From NCBI RefSeq assembly GCF_030412785.1, contig NZ_CP125295.1, positions 1,860,001 through 1,924,000 on the forward strand: a stretch of 64,000 nucleotides of DNA. The letters are read 5' to 3'. Below the pieces are notes generated by a model, which saw nothing but the letters and a program-made list of their open reading frames with translations, had not been told where the DNA came from and ran no database searches. Positions 52,957-62,142 of the stretch are shown in pieces (position 1 is the first letter of the stretch; every line of letters starts with the position of its first letter). This stretch comes from Paraburkholderia sabiae. GTDB taxonomy: Bacteria; Pseudomonadota; Gammaproteobacteria; Burkholderiales; Burkholderiaceae. The position numbers were made by a program, and so were the translations under genes.

Positions 52957-55521
52957 ATGGGGATCTTGCGAAACGACGACGCTGTATCAGCGGCGATGAG
53001 GGCGGGTGTGCGCGCTGGCGTGAGCATGCTGGCGCGCCGCATGTGCAGGTTGCCGCTGCGCGCGACGGTTGCGGCGCTGCTGTTCGCGGCCACGTTGCCC
53101 GCCGTGCAGGCAGCATCCGATACCGCGCCGGGTGCGATCCCGGCGACGAACGCGCAACTCGCAGTGACGCCGGGCACGACTCCGGCAAACAAGCCGCTCG
53201 TCGCCCAATCAACCGCGCCCGCATCCGCCGATAACGCCTTGCCGCCGCTGCCGTCGGCCAAGCCCGTCGATCCGCGCGCGGCGCAGCAGCCGTCGTTCGC
53301 CGAGCCGACGCCGCAGACCTTCGCCGCCGTGCGCAGCGGCCGCGACACGATGCCGACCACAGCGGACAACGGCACGGCCGTCTCGGGCGGTCGCCGTCAG
53401 ACCTTCACGTTCGCGCAACTCGGCGCGCTCGATCCGTTGCAACTGCGCGGTGTCGACGGACAGAACGGCGTGCCGTTCTCGGTGCGCGCCGACGAAGTGG
53501 TGACGGGTGCAAATCTGCATCTGATCTACAGCTATTCGCCGTCGCTGCTGTCGAACCTGTCGCATCTGAAAGTGCTCGTGAACGGCGAAGTGGCCGCGAC
53601 GCTGCCGCTGCCGCGCGAGCAGGCGGGCACGCTGCTCGCGCGCGACATTCCGCTCGAACCGCGCCTCATCACCGAGTTCAATCACCTCAACGTGCAGTTG
53701 ATTGGTCATTACACGCAAGGCTGTGAAGATCCCGCGAGCAGCGCGCTGTGGGCGACAGTGAGCAACGCGAGTTCGCTCGATCTGACGTTCGCGTCGCTGG
53801 CGACGAAACCGGATCTCGGCGCGTTGCCGCTGCCGTTCTTCGACCGGCGCGATATCCGCCGGCTCGAATTACCGTTCGTGTTCGCCGCGAAGCCCTCGTC
53901 GCAAGCACTCGAAGCGGCGGGCGCCGTCGCGTCGTGGTTCGGCTCGCTGGCCGGCTATCGCGGCGCGCTGTTCCCCGCGCAACTCGACAACGCGCCGCTG
54001 TCGGGCAACGCCGTGGTGTTCGCGACCAACGACGAACGTCCCGCGGGCGTCACGCTGCCGACCATCAACGGTCCGATGCTCGCGATCGTCGATCGCGAGG
54101 CGCCCGCGCGCGGCAAGCTGCTGCTCGTGATGGGCCGTGACGCGCGCGAGCTGAAGATCGCGGCGAACGCGCTGTCGCTCGGCGAGGCGGCGCTGTCGGG
54201 CACCGTGCAGACGATCACGCACGTCGATGCGCCGCGCGCGCGTCAGCCGTACGATGCACCGGGCTGGCTGCCGACCGACCGCGCTGTGCGTTTCGGTGAA
54301 CTGACCGTGCCGAAGGATCTGTCCGTGCGCGGCTACAACCCCGACGTGGTGCGCGTCGATCTGCGCATCGCGCCCGATCTCTTCACGTGGCGCACGAAGG
54401 GCGTGCCCGTCGATCTGCGTTACCGCTACACGGTGCGTCCCGCCCCCGATCGTTCGACTTTGAACGTCAGCGTCAACAACAACTTCGTGCAGGCGCTGCG
54501 CATTCCGGCCGAGTCGTCGTCGATGCTCGATCTCGGCCGCTATCTGAACCGGATGCTGCCGGATCACACAGCGCCCGCGTCGAAAGAGATCTACATTCCG
54601 CCGCATCTGCTCGCGTCGCAGGCGCAGTTGCGTTTCCACTTCTACTACGACATGCCGAAGACGGGCGAATGCCAGGGGCAGGTGCTCGACAACGTGCGCG
54701 GCGAGATCGATCCCGATTCGACGATCGATCTGTCGTCGTTCCCGCATTACATGGCGCTGCCCGATCTTGCCGCGTTCGCGAACAGCGGTTGGCCGTTCAC
54801 GAAGCTCGCCGACCTGTCGCAGACGGCCGTGGTCCTGCCCGTCAACGCGAACCCGAGCGACTACAGCCTTTATCTGATGGTGATGGGCCGCATGGGCGCA
54901 TCGACGGTGTATCCCGTGACGGGCGTCACCGTCGCGACGGCCGCCGACGTGCAGCGTCTCGCCGACAAGGATCTGCTCGTGATCGGCGCGCCCGGCCAGC
55001 AGCCGTTATTGACCACATGGGAAAAAGACATGCCGTTCGCCGCCGCCGACGACGCGCGGCGCATGCAGTTCTCGAACGTGTCGTTCCGCATCGCCAACTG
55101 GTGGCACGGCAATCGCGGGGGCGTGCGCACGGCGGGGCGCGCGGACCTGTCGCTGGTGAATGCATCCGGCGACGCGATCATCACCGGCTTCCAGTCGCCG
55201 CTCGAAAAAGGCCGCAGCGTGGTTGCGCTGATTTCGGCGCCGGGCCAGTCCGAAACCGATCTGACCAACGCGATGCTCGACCCCGATCTCGTGCAGGGGA
55301 TTCAGGGCGGACTGACGGTCGTGCGCGGCCGGACGCTCGAAGTGGTGTCGAACGGCGATGTGTACTACGTCGGCCATCTGTCGCCCGTCGAGTACATGCG
55401 CTGGGCGCTGTCCGTGCATCCGCTGCTGCTGATGTTCGGCGGCCTGCTGGCGGCGCTGATCATCGCGGCCGTGTTCTACCGGCTGTTGCGTGCCGTCGCC
55501 GCGCGCCGGCTGAAGGATTGA
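52957..55521 (+). CDS. bcsB: Cellulose synthase periplasmic subunit BcsB
   Basis: This is an 854-residue protein. A signal anchor near 35-52 (LRATVAALLFAATLPAVQA) is followed by a Pro/Ala-rich segment to about 125. The periplasmic body carries carbohydrate-binding and ferredoxin-like domains (FTFAQLGALDPLQLRGVDGQ; SYSPSLLSNLSHLKVLVNGE). The last helix, LLLMFGGLLAALIIAAVFY, anchors it beside BcsA. It guides nascent glucan through the periplasm; the old name as c-di-GMP-binding subunit is not supported by a PilZ domain here. It follows bcsA by 3 nt. The exact start among several nearby Met codons is uncertain. Confidence 0.94.
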   Translation: MGILRNDDAVSAAMRAGVRAGVSMLARRMCRLPLRATVAALLFAATLPAVQAASDTAPGAIPATNAQLAVTPGTTPANKPLVAQSTAPASADNALPPLPSAKPVDPRAAQQPSFAEPTPQTFAAVRSGRDTMPTTADNGTAVSGGRRQTFTFAQLGALDPLQLRGVDGQNGVPFSVRADEVVTGANLHLIYSYSPSLLSNLSHLKVLVNGEVAATLPLPREQAGTLLARDIPLEPRLITEFNHLNVQLIGHYTQGCEDPASSALWATVSNASSLDLTFASLATKPDLGALPLPFFDRRDIRRLELPFVFAAKPSSQALEAAGAVASWFGSLAGYRGALFPAQLDNAPLSGNAVVFATNDERPAGVTLPTINGPMLAIVDREAPARGKLLLVMGRDARELKIAANALSLGEAALSGTVQTITHVDAPRARQPYDAPGWLPTDRAVRFGELTVPKDLSVRGYNPDVVRVDLRIAPDLFTWRTKGVPVDLRYRYTVRPAPDRSTLNVSVNNNFVQALRIPAESSSMLDLGRYLNRMLPDHTAPASKEIYIPPHLLASQAQLRFHFYYDMPKTGECQGQVLDNVRGEIDPDSTIDLSSFPHYMALPDLAAFANSGWPFTKLADLSQTAVVLPVNANPSDYSLYLMVMGRMGASTVYPVTGVTVATAADVQRLADKDLLVIGAPGQQPLLTTWEKDMPFAAADDARRMQFSNVSFRIANWWHGNRGGVRTAGRADLSLVNASGDAIITGFQSPLEKGRSVVALISAPGQSETDLTNAMLDPDLVQGIQGGLTVVRGRTLEVVSNGDVYYVGHLSPVEYMRWALSVHPLLLMFGGLLAALIIAAVFYRLLRAVAARRLKD

Positions 55522-55522
55522 C

Positions 55523-56740
55523 ATGCGGGCGGCGTTTTCCCTTCGCCCATTGCGCCCATTGCGCGCGCCGCTCGTTCGCGCGCTTGCGTGCGCGAGTTTC
55601 GTCGTGGGCATGACGGGCTCCGCGCAAGCCGCAACTTGTGACGACTGGTCCGCGTATCGCGCGTTCGTGTCGCGCTTCGTGCAGCAGGACGGACGCGTCG
55701 TCGATTTTTCGACGCCCACGCAGCAGACCACGTCGGAAGGCCAGTCGTACGGCCTGTTCTTCGCGCTCGTCGCCAACGACCGCGCGACCTTCGAGCGCCT
55801 GTTGCGCTGGACGCGCGCCAATCTGTCGGCGGGCCGTTTCGACGGCGACGATGTGAAGCTGCCGTCGTGGCAATGGGGCAAGAAACCGGACGGCTCGTAT
55901 GGCGTGATCGATCCGAATTCGGCTGCCGATTCCGATGTGTGGATCGCCTACGATCTGTTCGAGGCAGGGCGTCTGTGGCATGAGCCCGCGTACACGAAGC
56001 TCGCGTACGCGCTCGTCACGCAGATCGAAAAGCAGGAAGTCGCCGATCTGCGCGGTCTCGGTCCGATGCTCTTGCCCGGTCCGCAAGGTTTCCGCAACGG
56101 CTCGACGACGCGTCTGAATCCGAGCTATCTGCCGTTGCCATTGATTCGTGCGCTTGCCGCACAGTCGCCGAACGGGCCGTGGTCGCGCGTCGCGGACAAT
56201 GCGTACAAGCTCGTCAAGACGACCGCGCCGCTCGGCTATGCGCCGGACTGGGCGGCGTATCGTGATGGGCAGTTCATCGTCGATCCGCAAAAGGGCGATG
56301 TCGGCAGCTACGACGCGATTCGTGTGTATCTGTGGGCAGGCCTGACGGCTTCCACCGATCCTCTCGCGAAGCCCTGGCTCGCCGCGCTGCACGGCATGCG
56401 CGACCGGATCGCGCAGACGGGCGTGCCGCCGGAAAAAGTCGCGACGACCACGGGCAACGCGACGGGCGAAGGCCCGATCGGCTTCTGGGGCGCGCTGCTG
56501 CCGTATTTCCGCGCGCTCGGCGACACGCGCGCCGCGGGCCTCGCGCAGACGCATCTGGCCTCGCTCGCGACGCCCGCGCCAGGCGCCGCGCAAACCACTC
56601 AAAACCAGCCTGTCTATTACGACGAGGTGTTGATGCTCTTCGGTACAGGGTCCGCAGACGGCCGCTACCGCTTCGATGAAAACGGCCGTCTCGTGCCGCG
56701 TTGGGAGAACACATGCCAATCCGCCAACGCGCGCTCGTAA
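55523..56740 (+). CDS. bcsZ: Endo-beta-1,4-glucanase BcsZ (GH8)
   Basis: This is a 405-residue periplasmic cellulase. The signal peptide ends near GSAQAATC (about 37). The GH8 catalytic acid is Glu72 in TTSEGQSYGLFFAL, and Asp-rich NSAADSDVWIAYDLFEAG near 133-150 belongs to the active cleft. BcsZ trims nascent chains and affects fibril structure. It starts 1 nt after the bcsB stop. Its last codons overlap the bcsC start region (bcsC ATG at 56713). Confidence 0.94.
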   Translation: MRAAFSLRPLRPLRAPLVRALACASFVVGMTGSAQAATCDDWSAYRAFVSRFVQQDGRVVDFSTPTQQTTSEGQSYGLFFALVANDRATFERLLRWTRANLSAGRFDGDDVKLPSWQWGKKPDGSYGVIDPNSAADSDVWIAYDLFEAGRLWHEPAYTKLAYALVTQIEKQEVADLRGLGPMLLPGPQGFRNGSTTRLNPSYLPLPLIRALAAQSPNGPWSRVADNAYKLVKTTAPLGYAPDWAAYRDGQFIVDPQKGDVGSYDAIRVYLWAGLTASTDPLAKPWLAALHGMRDRIAQTGVPPEKVATTTGNATGEGPIGFWGALLPYFRALGDTRAAGLAQTHLASLATPAPGAAQTTQNQPVYYDEVLMLFGTGSADGRYRFDENGRLVPRWENTCQSANARS

Positions 56741-59700
56741 TCGGTGTCGCGCTCACGCTCGGTGCGGGCGCGGCGGCGTCGGCATTCGCCCAGGCACAGA
56801 CGCAGGCGCAGCCGAACGACCCGATGAACGTGCTGATCGATCAGGGCAAGTACTGGCAGGCGCACAAGCGCGGCGACCTCGCCGAACAGGCGTGGCTGAA
56901 AGTGTTGCGCATCGATCCTAAGCAGCCCGACGCGCTGTACGGCATGGGCATCGTGATGTCCGACCGCAAGGACGGCGCGGGCGCGCAGCAATATCTCGCG
57001 CGGCTGCGCCAGGCCGCGCCGAACTATCCGAACATCGACGAACTCGCGCGCCGTCTCGGCCAGTCGAGTCCGACCGATCAGGCCGTCAACGATGCGCGGC
57101 GGCTGGCGCAGTCAGGTCAGCAGGCATCGGCGGCGCAGGCTTACCGTCAGGCGCTCGGCGCGAAGCCGAACAATCCGCAGCTTGCGCTCGAGTATTACCA
57201 GGCGCTCGGTTCGTCGCCACAAGGCTGGGAAGAGGCGCGTCGCGGACTCGAACAGCTGGCGCGCGAACATCGCGACGATCCGCATTTTGCGCTCGCGTAT
57301 GCGCAGCATCTGACGTATCGCGAGGCGAACCGGCGCGAGGGCATCGAACAGCTTGCGCAGTTGTCGAAGGATTCGATCGTCGGCGCGCAGGCGAAGGCAG
57401 CCTGGCGTCAGGCGCTGCTGTGGCTCGGCGTACGCGCGTCGGATGCGCCGCTGTTTCAGGCGTATCTGTCCGTCGCGCCCGACGATGCCGCCGTCAAGGC
57501 GCGCGCCGATTCGATCGCGGAACAGGACCGTCGCGCGAGCGAGCGTGCGCAGCAGAATGCCGGCTCGGACGCGCGCGGCCGCGCCGTGGCCGAAGGTTTC
57601 GCGGCGCTCGATCGTGGCGATCTCGTCACGGCAAAGGCGCGCTTTTCGTCGGTGCTCGCGAGTGCACCGAACGACGGCGACGCGCTCGGCGGCATGGGCG
57701 TCGCGCTGCTCAAGCAGGAGCAGTTCGCGCAGGCGCGCGAGTATCTGCTGCGCGCGTCGCAGCAGGGCGGCGCGGCGCGCTGGCGCGAGGCGCTCAACAG
57801 CGCGACGTACTGGATGTACACGAGCGAAGGCCTCGGCGAGCAGAGCAACGGCAATCTGACGCAGGCGAAGGCATCGTTCGAAAAGGCGATCGCCGTGAGT
57901 CCCGGCGACGTGACGGCGCAAACCGCGCTCGGCGATCTGCTGATGCAAGGCGGCGATCCGCGCGGCGCGGAAGCGGCGTTCCGGATGGCGCTGCGTCGTC
58001 AGGCCGACAACCCCGATGCGATTCGCGGGCTGGTCGGCGCGCTCGCCGCGCAAGGACGCGGCGACGAGGCGCTCAGTTTCGCGAACCAGTTGACGGACGA
58101 GCAGCGCAAGAAAGTGGGCGGCGCAGATCGTCTGCGCGGCGAGGCGCAGGCGGCGCAGGCGCGCGCGGCTGAAGCGCGCGGCGATCTCGGCAATGCGCGC
58201 AGCCTGTTCGAAGACGCGCTGCTGAGCAATCCCGACGATCCGTGGCTGCGTCTCGACCTCGCGCGCATCTACGCGAAGCAGGGCGCGTATGCGAATGCGA
58301 AGAGCATCATGGATGGCCTGATCGCGCTGCATCCGGACATGCCCGACGCGTACTACGCGAGCGCCTTGCTCGCCGCCGACATGCAGGACTGGCGCTACGG
58401 CCTGTCGCAACTCGAACACATTCCCGCGAATAAACGCACCGACCAGATGGCGATGCTGCAGCATCGGCTGTGGGTACATCAGCAGTGCGACGAAGCCGTG
58501 GCGCTCGCGAAAAGCGGCCGTGTCGCGCAAGCGCGCGCGCTGCTGCAGAACGCGGAGCCGGTCGCGGGCACGAATGCCGAGCTGATCGGCGCGATTGCGT
58601 CGGCGTATGTGAATACGGGCGATACGGCGCGTGCGTTGATGATGGTGCGCAGCGCCGTCGCGCGATCACCGAACGACGCGGGCTTGCTGCTCACCGATGC
58701 GGGCATTCTGCTGAACGCGGGCCAGGACGTCGAGCTGGGCGAAGTGATGCGCCGCCTGGCATCGATGCAACTGACGGGCCAGCAGCGCAGCGACTTCGAG
58801 AAGATCAACGTGGCGATCGTCGTGCGCCGAACGGACGCGCTGCGTCAGGCGAACGACCTGGCAAGCGCCTTCGACGTGCTGTCGCCGTGGCTCGCCGCGC
58901 GGCCGAACGATCCCGACATTCTGGCTGCGCTCGCGCGCCTGTACACCGCGAACAACGACAACGCGAACGCGCTGGCAACGTATCGCCTCGCGCTCGCGCA
59001 GAATCCGAACGATCTCGGCCTGCTGCTGAACGCGGCGGGCGCGGCAACGCAGATCCGCAAGTTCGATTTCGCCGAATCGACGCTGAAGCAGGCGTTGCGC
59101 ATCGCGCCGAACAATGCCGACGCGCTCGCCGCGATGGGCCGCATGTATCGCGCGCAAGGCCGGAACAGTCTGGCCGCGCAGTATTTCCAGCGTGCACTGA
59201 TTGCGCAGAATGCGCCGCTCGCGCGTCCCGGCGCGCAAACGGCGGGCGCGAACGGACAGCCTGTGCCGAGCGGCTGGGACGTGCCGCTGCGCTCGCGAGG
59301 TCCGATTCCGCTGCCCGGCACGAATCCGTTTGCGAACCGGACGTCGGCGGATGCGTCGAACAGTGTGCCGTTCCCTGCGCAGAACACTCAACCGTATCCG
59401 ATGCCCGCCATGCCTGCCTATACTCCGCCGACGCAGCCGGCAACCGCGCCATATGCGCCTTATGTCGCGCCGCAGCCGCAAATGCAACCGGCCATGCAGA
59501 TCAATTCGCTCGGCGTTCTCGCGCCGCAAGCGAAATCGGACGAGCGCGATACGTCGCCCGATGCGGACGGTTACGGTCCCGATCAATACGGTTCGTCGCA
59601 GTCGGGCGGCGGGCTCGCGCCGGGGCAGGCGTATCCGGCGCAAGCTTATGCGCAGCCTCAGCCTTATCAGCAGCCGTATCAACAGCCGTATGCGCAGCAG

Positions 59701-61407
59701 ATGCCCGCGCATCCGTATCCGCAACCGGTGTACGCGCAACCGAACGATGTGAGCACGCCCTGGCCGATGTCACCTCAGGCGCAAGCCGCCGCGCAGGCGC
59801 AGGCGACGCAGCAGCCGATGAACGCACAGCCGGCGTCGAAGAAACGCACGTCGAAGAATGCGCGGACGTCGAATAACAACGCTGCGTATGCGCAGCAGCA
59901 GGGCGGTTATCCGTATCCGCAGCAGCAGGCTTACCCGCAGCAGTATCCGCAACAGCAGCCCGCTTATCCGCAGCAGCCATACCCGCAACAGCGCGCGTAT
60001 GCGCAACAGCCGTATCCGCAGCAGAACTATCAACAGCAACCGTATCCGCAGCAGCCGTATCCTCAACAGGCCTATCCGCAGAACTACACGAACCAGGGCT
60101 ACGGCCTCGTGCCGTACGTTCCGCAGCCGCCCGCGCCGTATCCGACGCGCAATGCGCAGCTGCAGGACGAACAGAACCGCCAGTATCCGCAGCCGGCGCA
60201 GACCCAGCCTCTCACCGTCGAAGAAGAACTCGCACAGATCAACCGCGAGCAGACGAGCACGGTGAGCGGCGGCATCCAGTTTCGCAATCGCGACGGCGAA
60301 AACGGCCTGTCGAATCTGACCGACATCGAAGCGCCGCTGCAAGGCCGCATCCGTGCGGGCGATGGACATGTGACCGTCCAGGTCACGCCCGTCACGCTCG
60401 ATGCGGGCACGGCGAGTAACAACTCGAACACGATCGCGCGCTTCGGTTCGGCGCAGACGGACCAGACGAGCAATCCGTACGGCTCGCAAACGGCGACGGG
60501 TGTCGGCGTGGGCGTCGGTTATGACTATCGAGGGCTGAAGGCGGATGTCGGCGCGACGCCGTTCGGTTTTCGCGAGCAGAATCTTGTCGGCGGCGTGCAG
60601 TACAAGGGCGGGCTGACCGACAAGGTGTCCTACAGGCTGACGGCGGGACGCCGGGCCGTGACGGACAGCCTGTTGTCCTACGCAGGCGCGCGGGACCAAC
60701 TGGCTAACCTCGAATGGGGTGGCGTGACGTCGAACGGCATTCGGGCCGACGTCGGCTGGGACGACGGCACCAGCGGCCTGTACGCGAACGCGGCGTGGGA
60801 CTACTACGATGGCCATCACGTCGCATCGAACAATTCGGTCAAGGGCGGCGGCGGCGTGTACACGCGGCTGTACAAGGATGCCGACCAGACCTTCACGGTC
60901 GGCGTGAATACGACGCTGATGCACTACAACAAGAACCTCTCGTACTTTACGTATGGGCAGGGCGGCTACTTCAGTCCGCAGCAGTACGCGATCCTGAATC
61001 TGCCGATCGAATGGACAGGGCGCAACGGGCCGTTCACCTACGACCTGAAGGCATCGATCGGCGTGCAGCATTACCGGCAGGACGATTCGCCGTATTTCCC
61101 GATCGATCCGGGTCTGCAAAGCTCTGCCGCCTCGCGCTTTGCCAGCGCGAAACAGCCCGTGCCTGACACCAATGCCGTCTATCCTGGCCAGAGCAAGACG
61201 GGCGTGTCTTATTCGATCGATGCCGTCGGCGAATATCAGCTGGCGCCGCAACTGGCGGTGGGCGCGGCGGCGTCGTTCGGCAACGCGTACGAATACCGCG
61301 AGTTCGTCGCAGCGGTGTACGTGCGTTACGCGTTCACGAAACAGACGGGCCTCGCGATCTTCCCGCCTACAGCGCTCCGCTCGCAGTATCTGCCCGTGAA
61401 CGAGTAG
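56713..61407 (+). CDS. bcsC: Cellulose export protein BcsC (TPR and outer-membrane barrel)
   Basis: This is a 1564-residue protein. The signal peptide ends near ASAFAQAQ. TPR repeats cover about 30-840, with repeated patterns such as LALEYYQALGS and LLLNAAGAATQIRKFDFAES. Then comes a low-complexity region (about 860-1155) whose core, about 1050-1130, repeats PYPQQ and AYPQQ. The last 370 residues are the BCSC_C barrel, starting GGIQFRNRDGENGLSNLTDI and ending in strands with RYAFTKQTGLAIF. The barrel exports cellulose through the outer membrane. The linker is far longer and more Tyr/Pro/Gln-rich than I expect for BcsC. The ATG at 56713 overlaps bcsZ. Confidence 0.93.
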   Translation: MPIRQRALVIGVALTLGAGAAASAFAQAQTQAQPNDPMNVLIDQGKYWQAHKRGDLAEQAWLKVLRIDPKQPDALYGMGIVMSDRKDGAGAQQYLARLRQAAPNYPNIDELARRLGQSSPTDQAVNDARRLAQSGQQASAAQAYRQALGAKPNNPQLALEYYQALGSSPQGWEEARRGLEQLAREHRDDPHFALAYAQHLTYREANRREGIEQLAQLSKDSIVGAQAKAAWRQALLWLGVRASDAPLFQAYLSVAPDDAAVKARADSIAEQDRRASERAQQNAGSDARGRAVAEGFAALDRGDLVTAKARFSSVLASAPNDGDALGGMGVALLKQEQFAQAREYLLRASQQGGAARWREALNSATYWMYTSEGLGEQSNGNLTQAKASFEKAIAVSPGDVTAQTALGDLLMQGGDPRGAEAAFRMALRRQADNPDAIRGLVGALAAQGRGDEALSFANQLTDEQRKKVGGADRLRGEAQAAQARAAEARGDLGNARSLFEDALLSNPDDPWLRLDLARIYAKQGAYANAKSIMDGLIALHPDMPDAYYASALLAADMQDWRYGLSQLEHIPANKRTDQMAMLQHRLWVHQQCDEAVALAKSGRVAQARALLQNAEPVAGTNAELIGAIASAYVNTGDTARALMMVRSAVARSPNDAGLLLTDAGILLNAGQDVELGEVMRRLASMQLTGQQRSDFEKINVAIVVRRTDALRQANDLASAFDVLSPWLAARPNDPDILAALARLYTANNDNANALATYRLALAQNPNDLGLLLNAAGAATQIRKFDFAESTLKQALRIAPNNADALAAMGRMYRAQGRNSLAAQYFQRALIAQNAPLARPGAQTAGANGQPVPSGWDVPLRSRGPIPLPGTNPFANRTSADASNSVPFPAQNTQPYPMPAMPAYTPPTQPATAPYAPYVAPQPQMQPAMQINSLGVLAPQAKSDERDTSPDADGYGPDQYGSSQSGGGLAPGQAYPAQAYAQPQPYQQPYQQPYAQQMPAHPYPQPVYAQPNDVSTPWPMSPQAQAAAQAQATQQPMNAQPASKKRTSKNARTSNNNAAYAQQQGGYPYPQQQAYPQQYPQQQPAYPQQPYPQQRAYAQQPYPQQNYQQQPYPQQPYPQQAYPQNYTNQGYGLVPYVPQPPAPYPTRNAQLQDEQNRQYPQPAQTQPLTVEEELAQINREQTSTVSGGIQFRNRDGENGLSNLTDIEAPLQGRIRAGDGHVTVQVTPVTLDAGTASNNSNTIARFGSAQTDQTSNPYGSQTATGVGVGVGYDYRGLKADVGATPFGFREQNLVGGVQYKGGLTDKVSYRLTAGRRAVTDSLLSYAGARDQLANLEWGGVTSNGIRADVGWDDGTSGLYANAAWDYYDGHHVASNNSVKGGGGVYTRLYKDADQTFTVGVNTTLMHYNKNLSYFTYGQGGYFSPQQYAILNLPIEWTGRNGPFTYDLKASIGVQHYRQDDSPYFPIDPGLQSSAASRFASAKQPVPDTNAVYPGQSKTGVSYSIDAVGEYQLAPQLAVGAAASFGNAYEYREFVAAVYVRYAFTKQTGLAIFPPTALRSQYLPVNE

Positions 61408-61420
61408 CGCGTTCTCTCGC

Positions 61421-61454
61421 GGAAGAAGCAGCGCATTGCCACGTTGCTTCTTCC
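61421..61454 (+). terminator. Hairpin after bcsC
   Basis: A perfect 10-bp stem, GGAAGAAGCA (61421-61430) with TGCTTCTTCC (61445-61454), with a 14-nt loop, lies just past the stop codon. No T run follows, so efficiency is uncertain. Confidence 0.5.
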
Positions 61455-61685
61455 CGCACTTCCCGCACCTTCGCGTCCCACGCTTCCGACACTTCGCACG
61501 CACGTTTTTTAACGTGCCTCTACAATCGACTGAACGATTTCCCGATGCATGCGCAACGTATGCAAGCGGTGCGTATGCACTCGTCGGCATCGCATGATTA
61601 GCGCGTCACGTCTAACAAAGAACGGTCATCGACCGGCTTTTGTTCGACGTCGGCGGATAAAAACATCCCACTTACGGAAACGCTC

Positions 61686-62141
61686 ATGACAACGCTGAAC
61701 ATCAACGGTCAGTCTCACACGGTCGACGCGCCGCCCGACATGCCCGTGCTCTGGGTGCTGCGCGATATCGTCGGTCTCACAGGAACGAAGTTCGGTTGCG
61801 GCATTGCGCAATGCGGCGCGTGCACCGTGCATCTCGACGGCGTCGCCGTTCGCTCGTGCGTGCTGCCCATCGCGGCAGTCGGCGACAAGAAGATCACGAC
61901 GATCGAAGCCGTCGGCGATACGCCTGCCGGCAAGAAAGTACAGGCCGCGTGGCGGCATATCGACGTCGTGCAATGCGGCTACTGTCAGTCCGGTCAGGTG
62001 ATGCAGGCGGCGTCGCTGCTCGCGCAGAACCCGAACCCGAGCGACGCCGACATCGACGCAGCCATGGCGGGCAACATCTGCCGCTGCGGCACGTACAACC
62101 GCATCCGCGCTGCCGTGAAGCAGGCCGCGAAGGAGGCGTGA
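61686..62141 (+). CDS. iorA: [2Fe-2S] subunit of a molybdenum hydroxylase (IorA type)
   Basis: This is a 151-residue protein with two iron-sulfur domains. The plant-type cluster is [20 protein letters not shown] with a further Cys in RSCVLP. The second, helical cluster has [11 protein letters not shown] and [12 protein letters not shown]. It passes electrons from the molybdenum site. No signal peptide, so it is probably exported by riding with the Tat-dependent large subunit. It lies 1 nt before that gene. The substrate is not set by sequence; isoquinoline 1-oxidoreductase and aldehyde oxidoreductase are the named relatives. Confidence 0.88.
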   Translation: MTTLNINGQSHTVDAPPDMPVLWVLRDIVGLTGTKFGCGIAQCGACTVHLDGVAVRSCVLPIAAVGDKKITTIEAVGDTPAGKKVQAAWRHIDVVQCGYCQSGQVMQAASLLAQNPNPSDADIDAAMAGNICRCGTYNRIRAAVKQAAKEA

Positions 62142-62142
62142 C

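Noticed and set aside
54387..55613. 408-codon frame inside bcsB in another phase
   Set aside because: Arg-rich shadow of bcsB; BcsB motifs continue unbroken in the chosen frame.
57112..58530. 472-codon antisense frame in bcsC
   Set aside because: Antisense of TPR repeats with periodic Arg/Leu content and no independent start.
59590..60170. CRISPR-like repeat array in bcsC
   Set aside because: The short repeats are codon repeats of PYPQQ units in frame, without regular spacers.
59770..61590. 606-codon antisense frame over the bcsC linker and barrel
   Set aside because: Its Leu/Arg/Ile repeats are the complement of the Tyr/Pro/Gln repeats; not a real protein.
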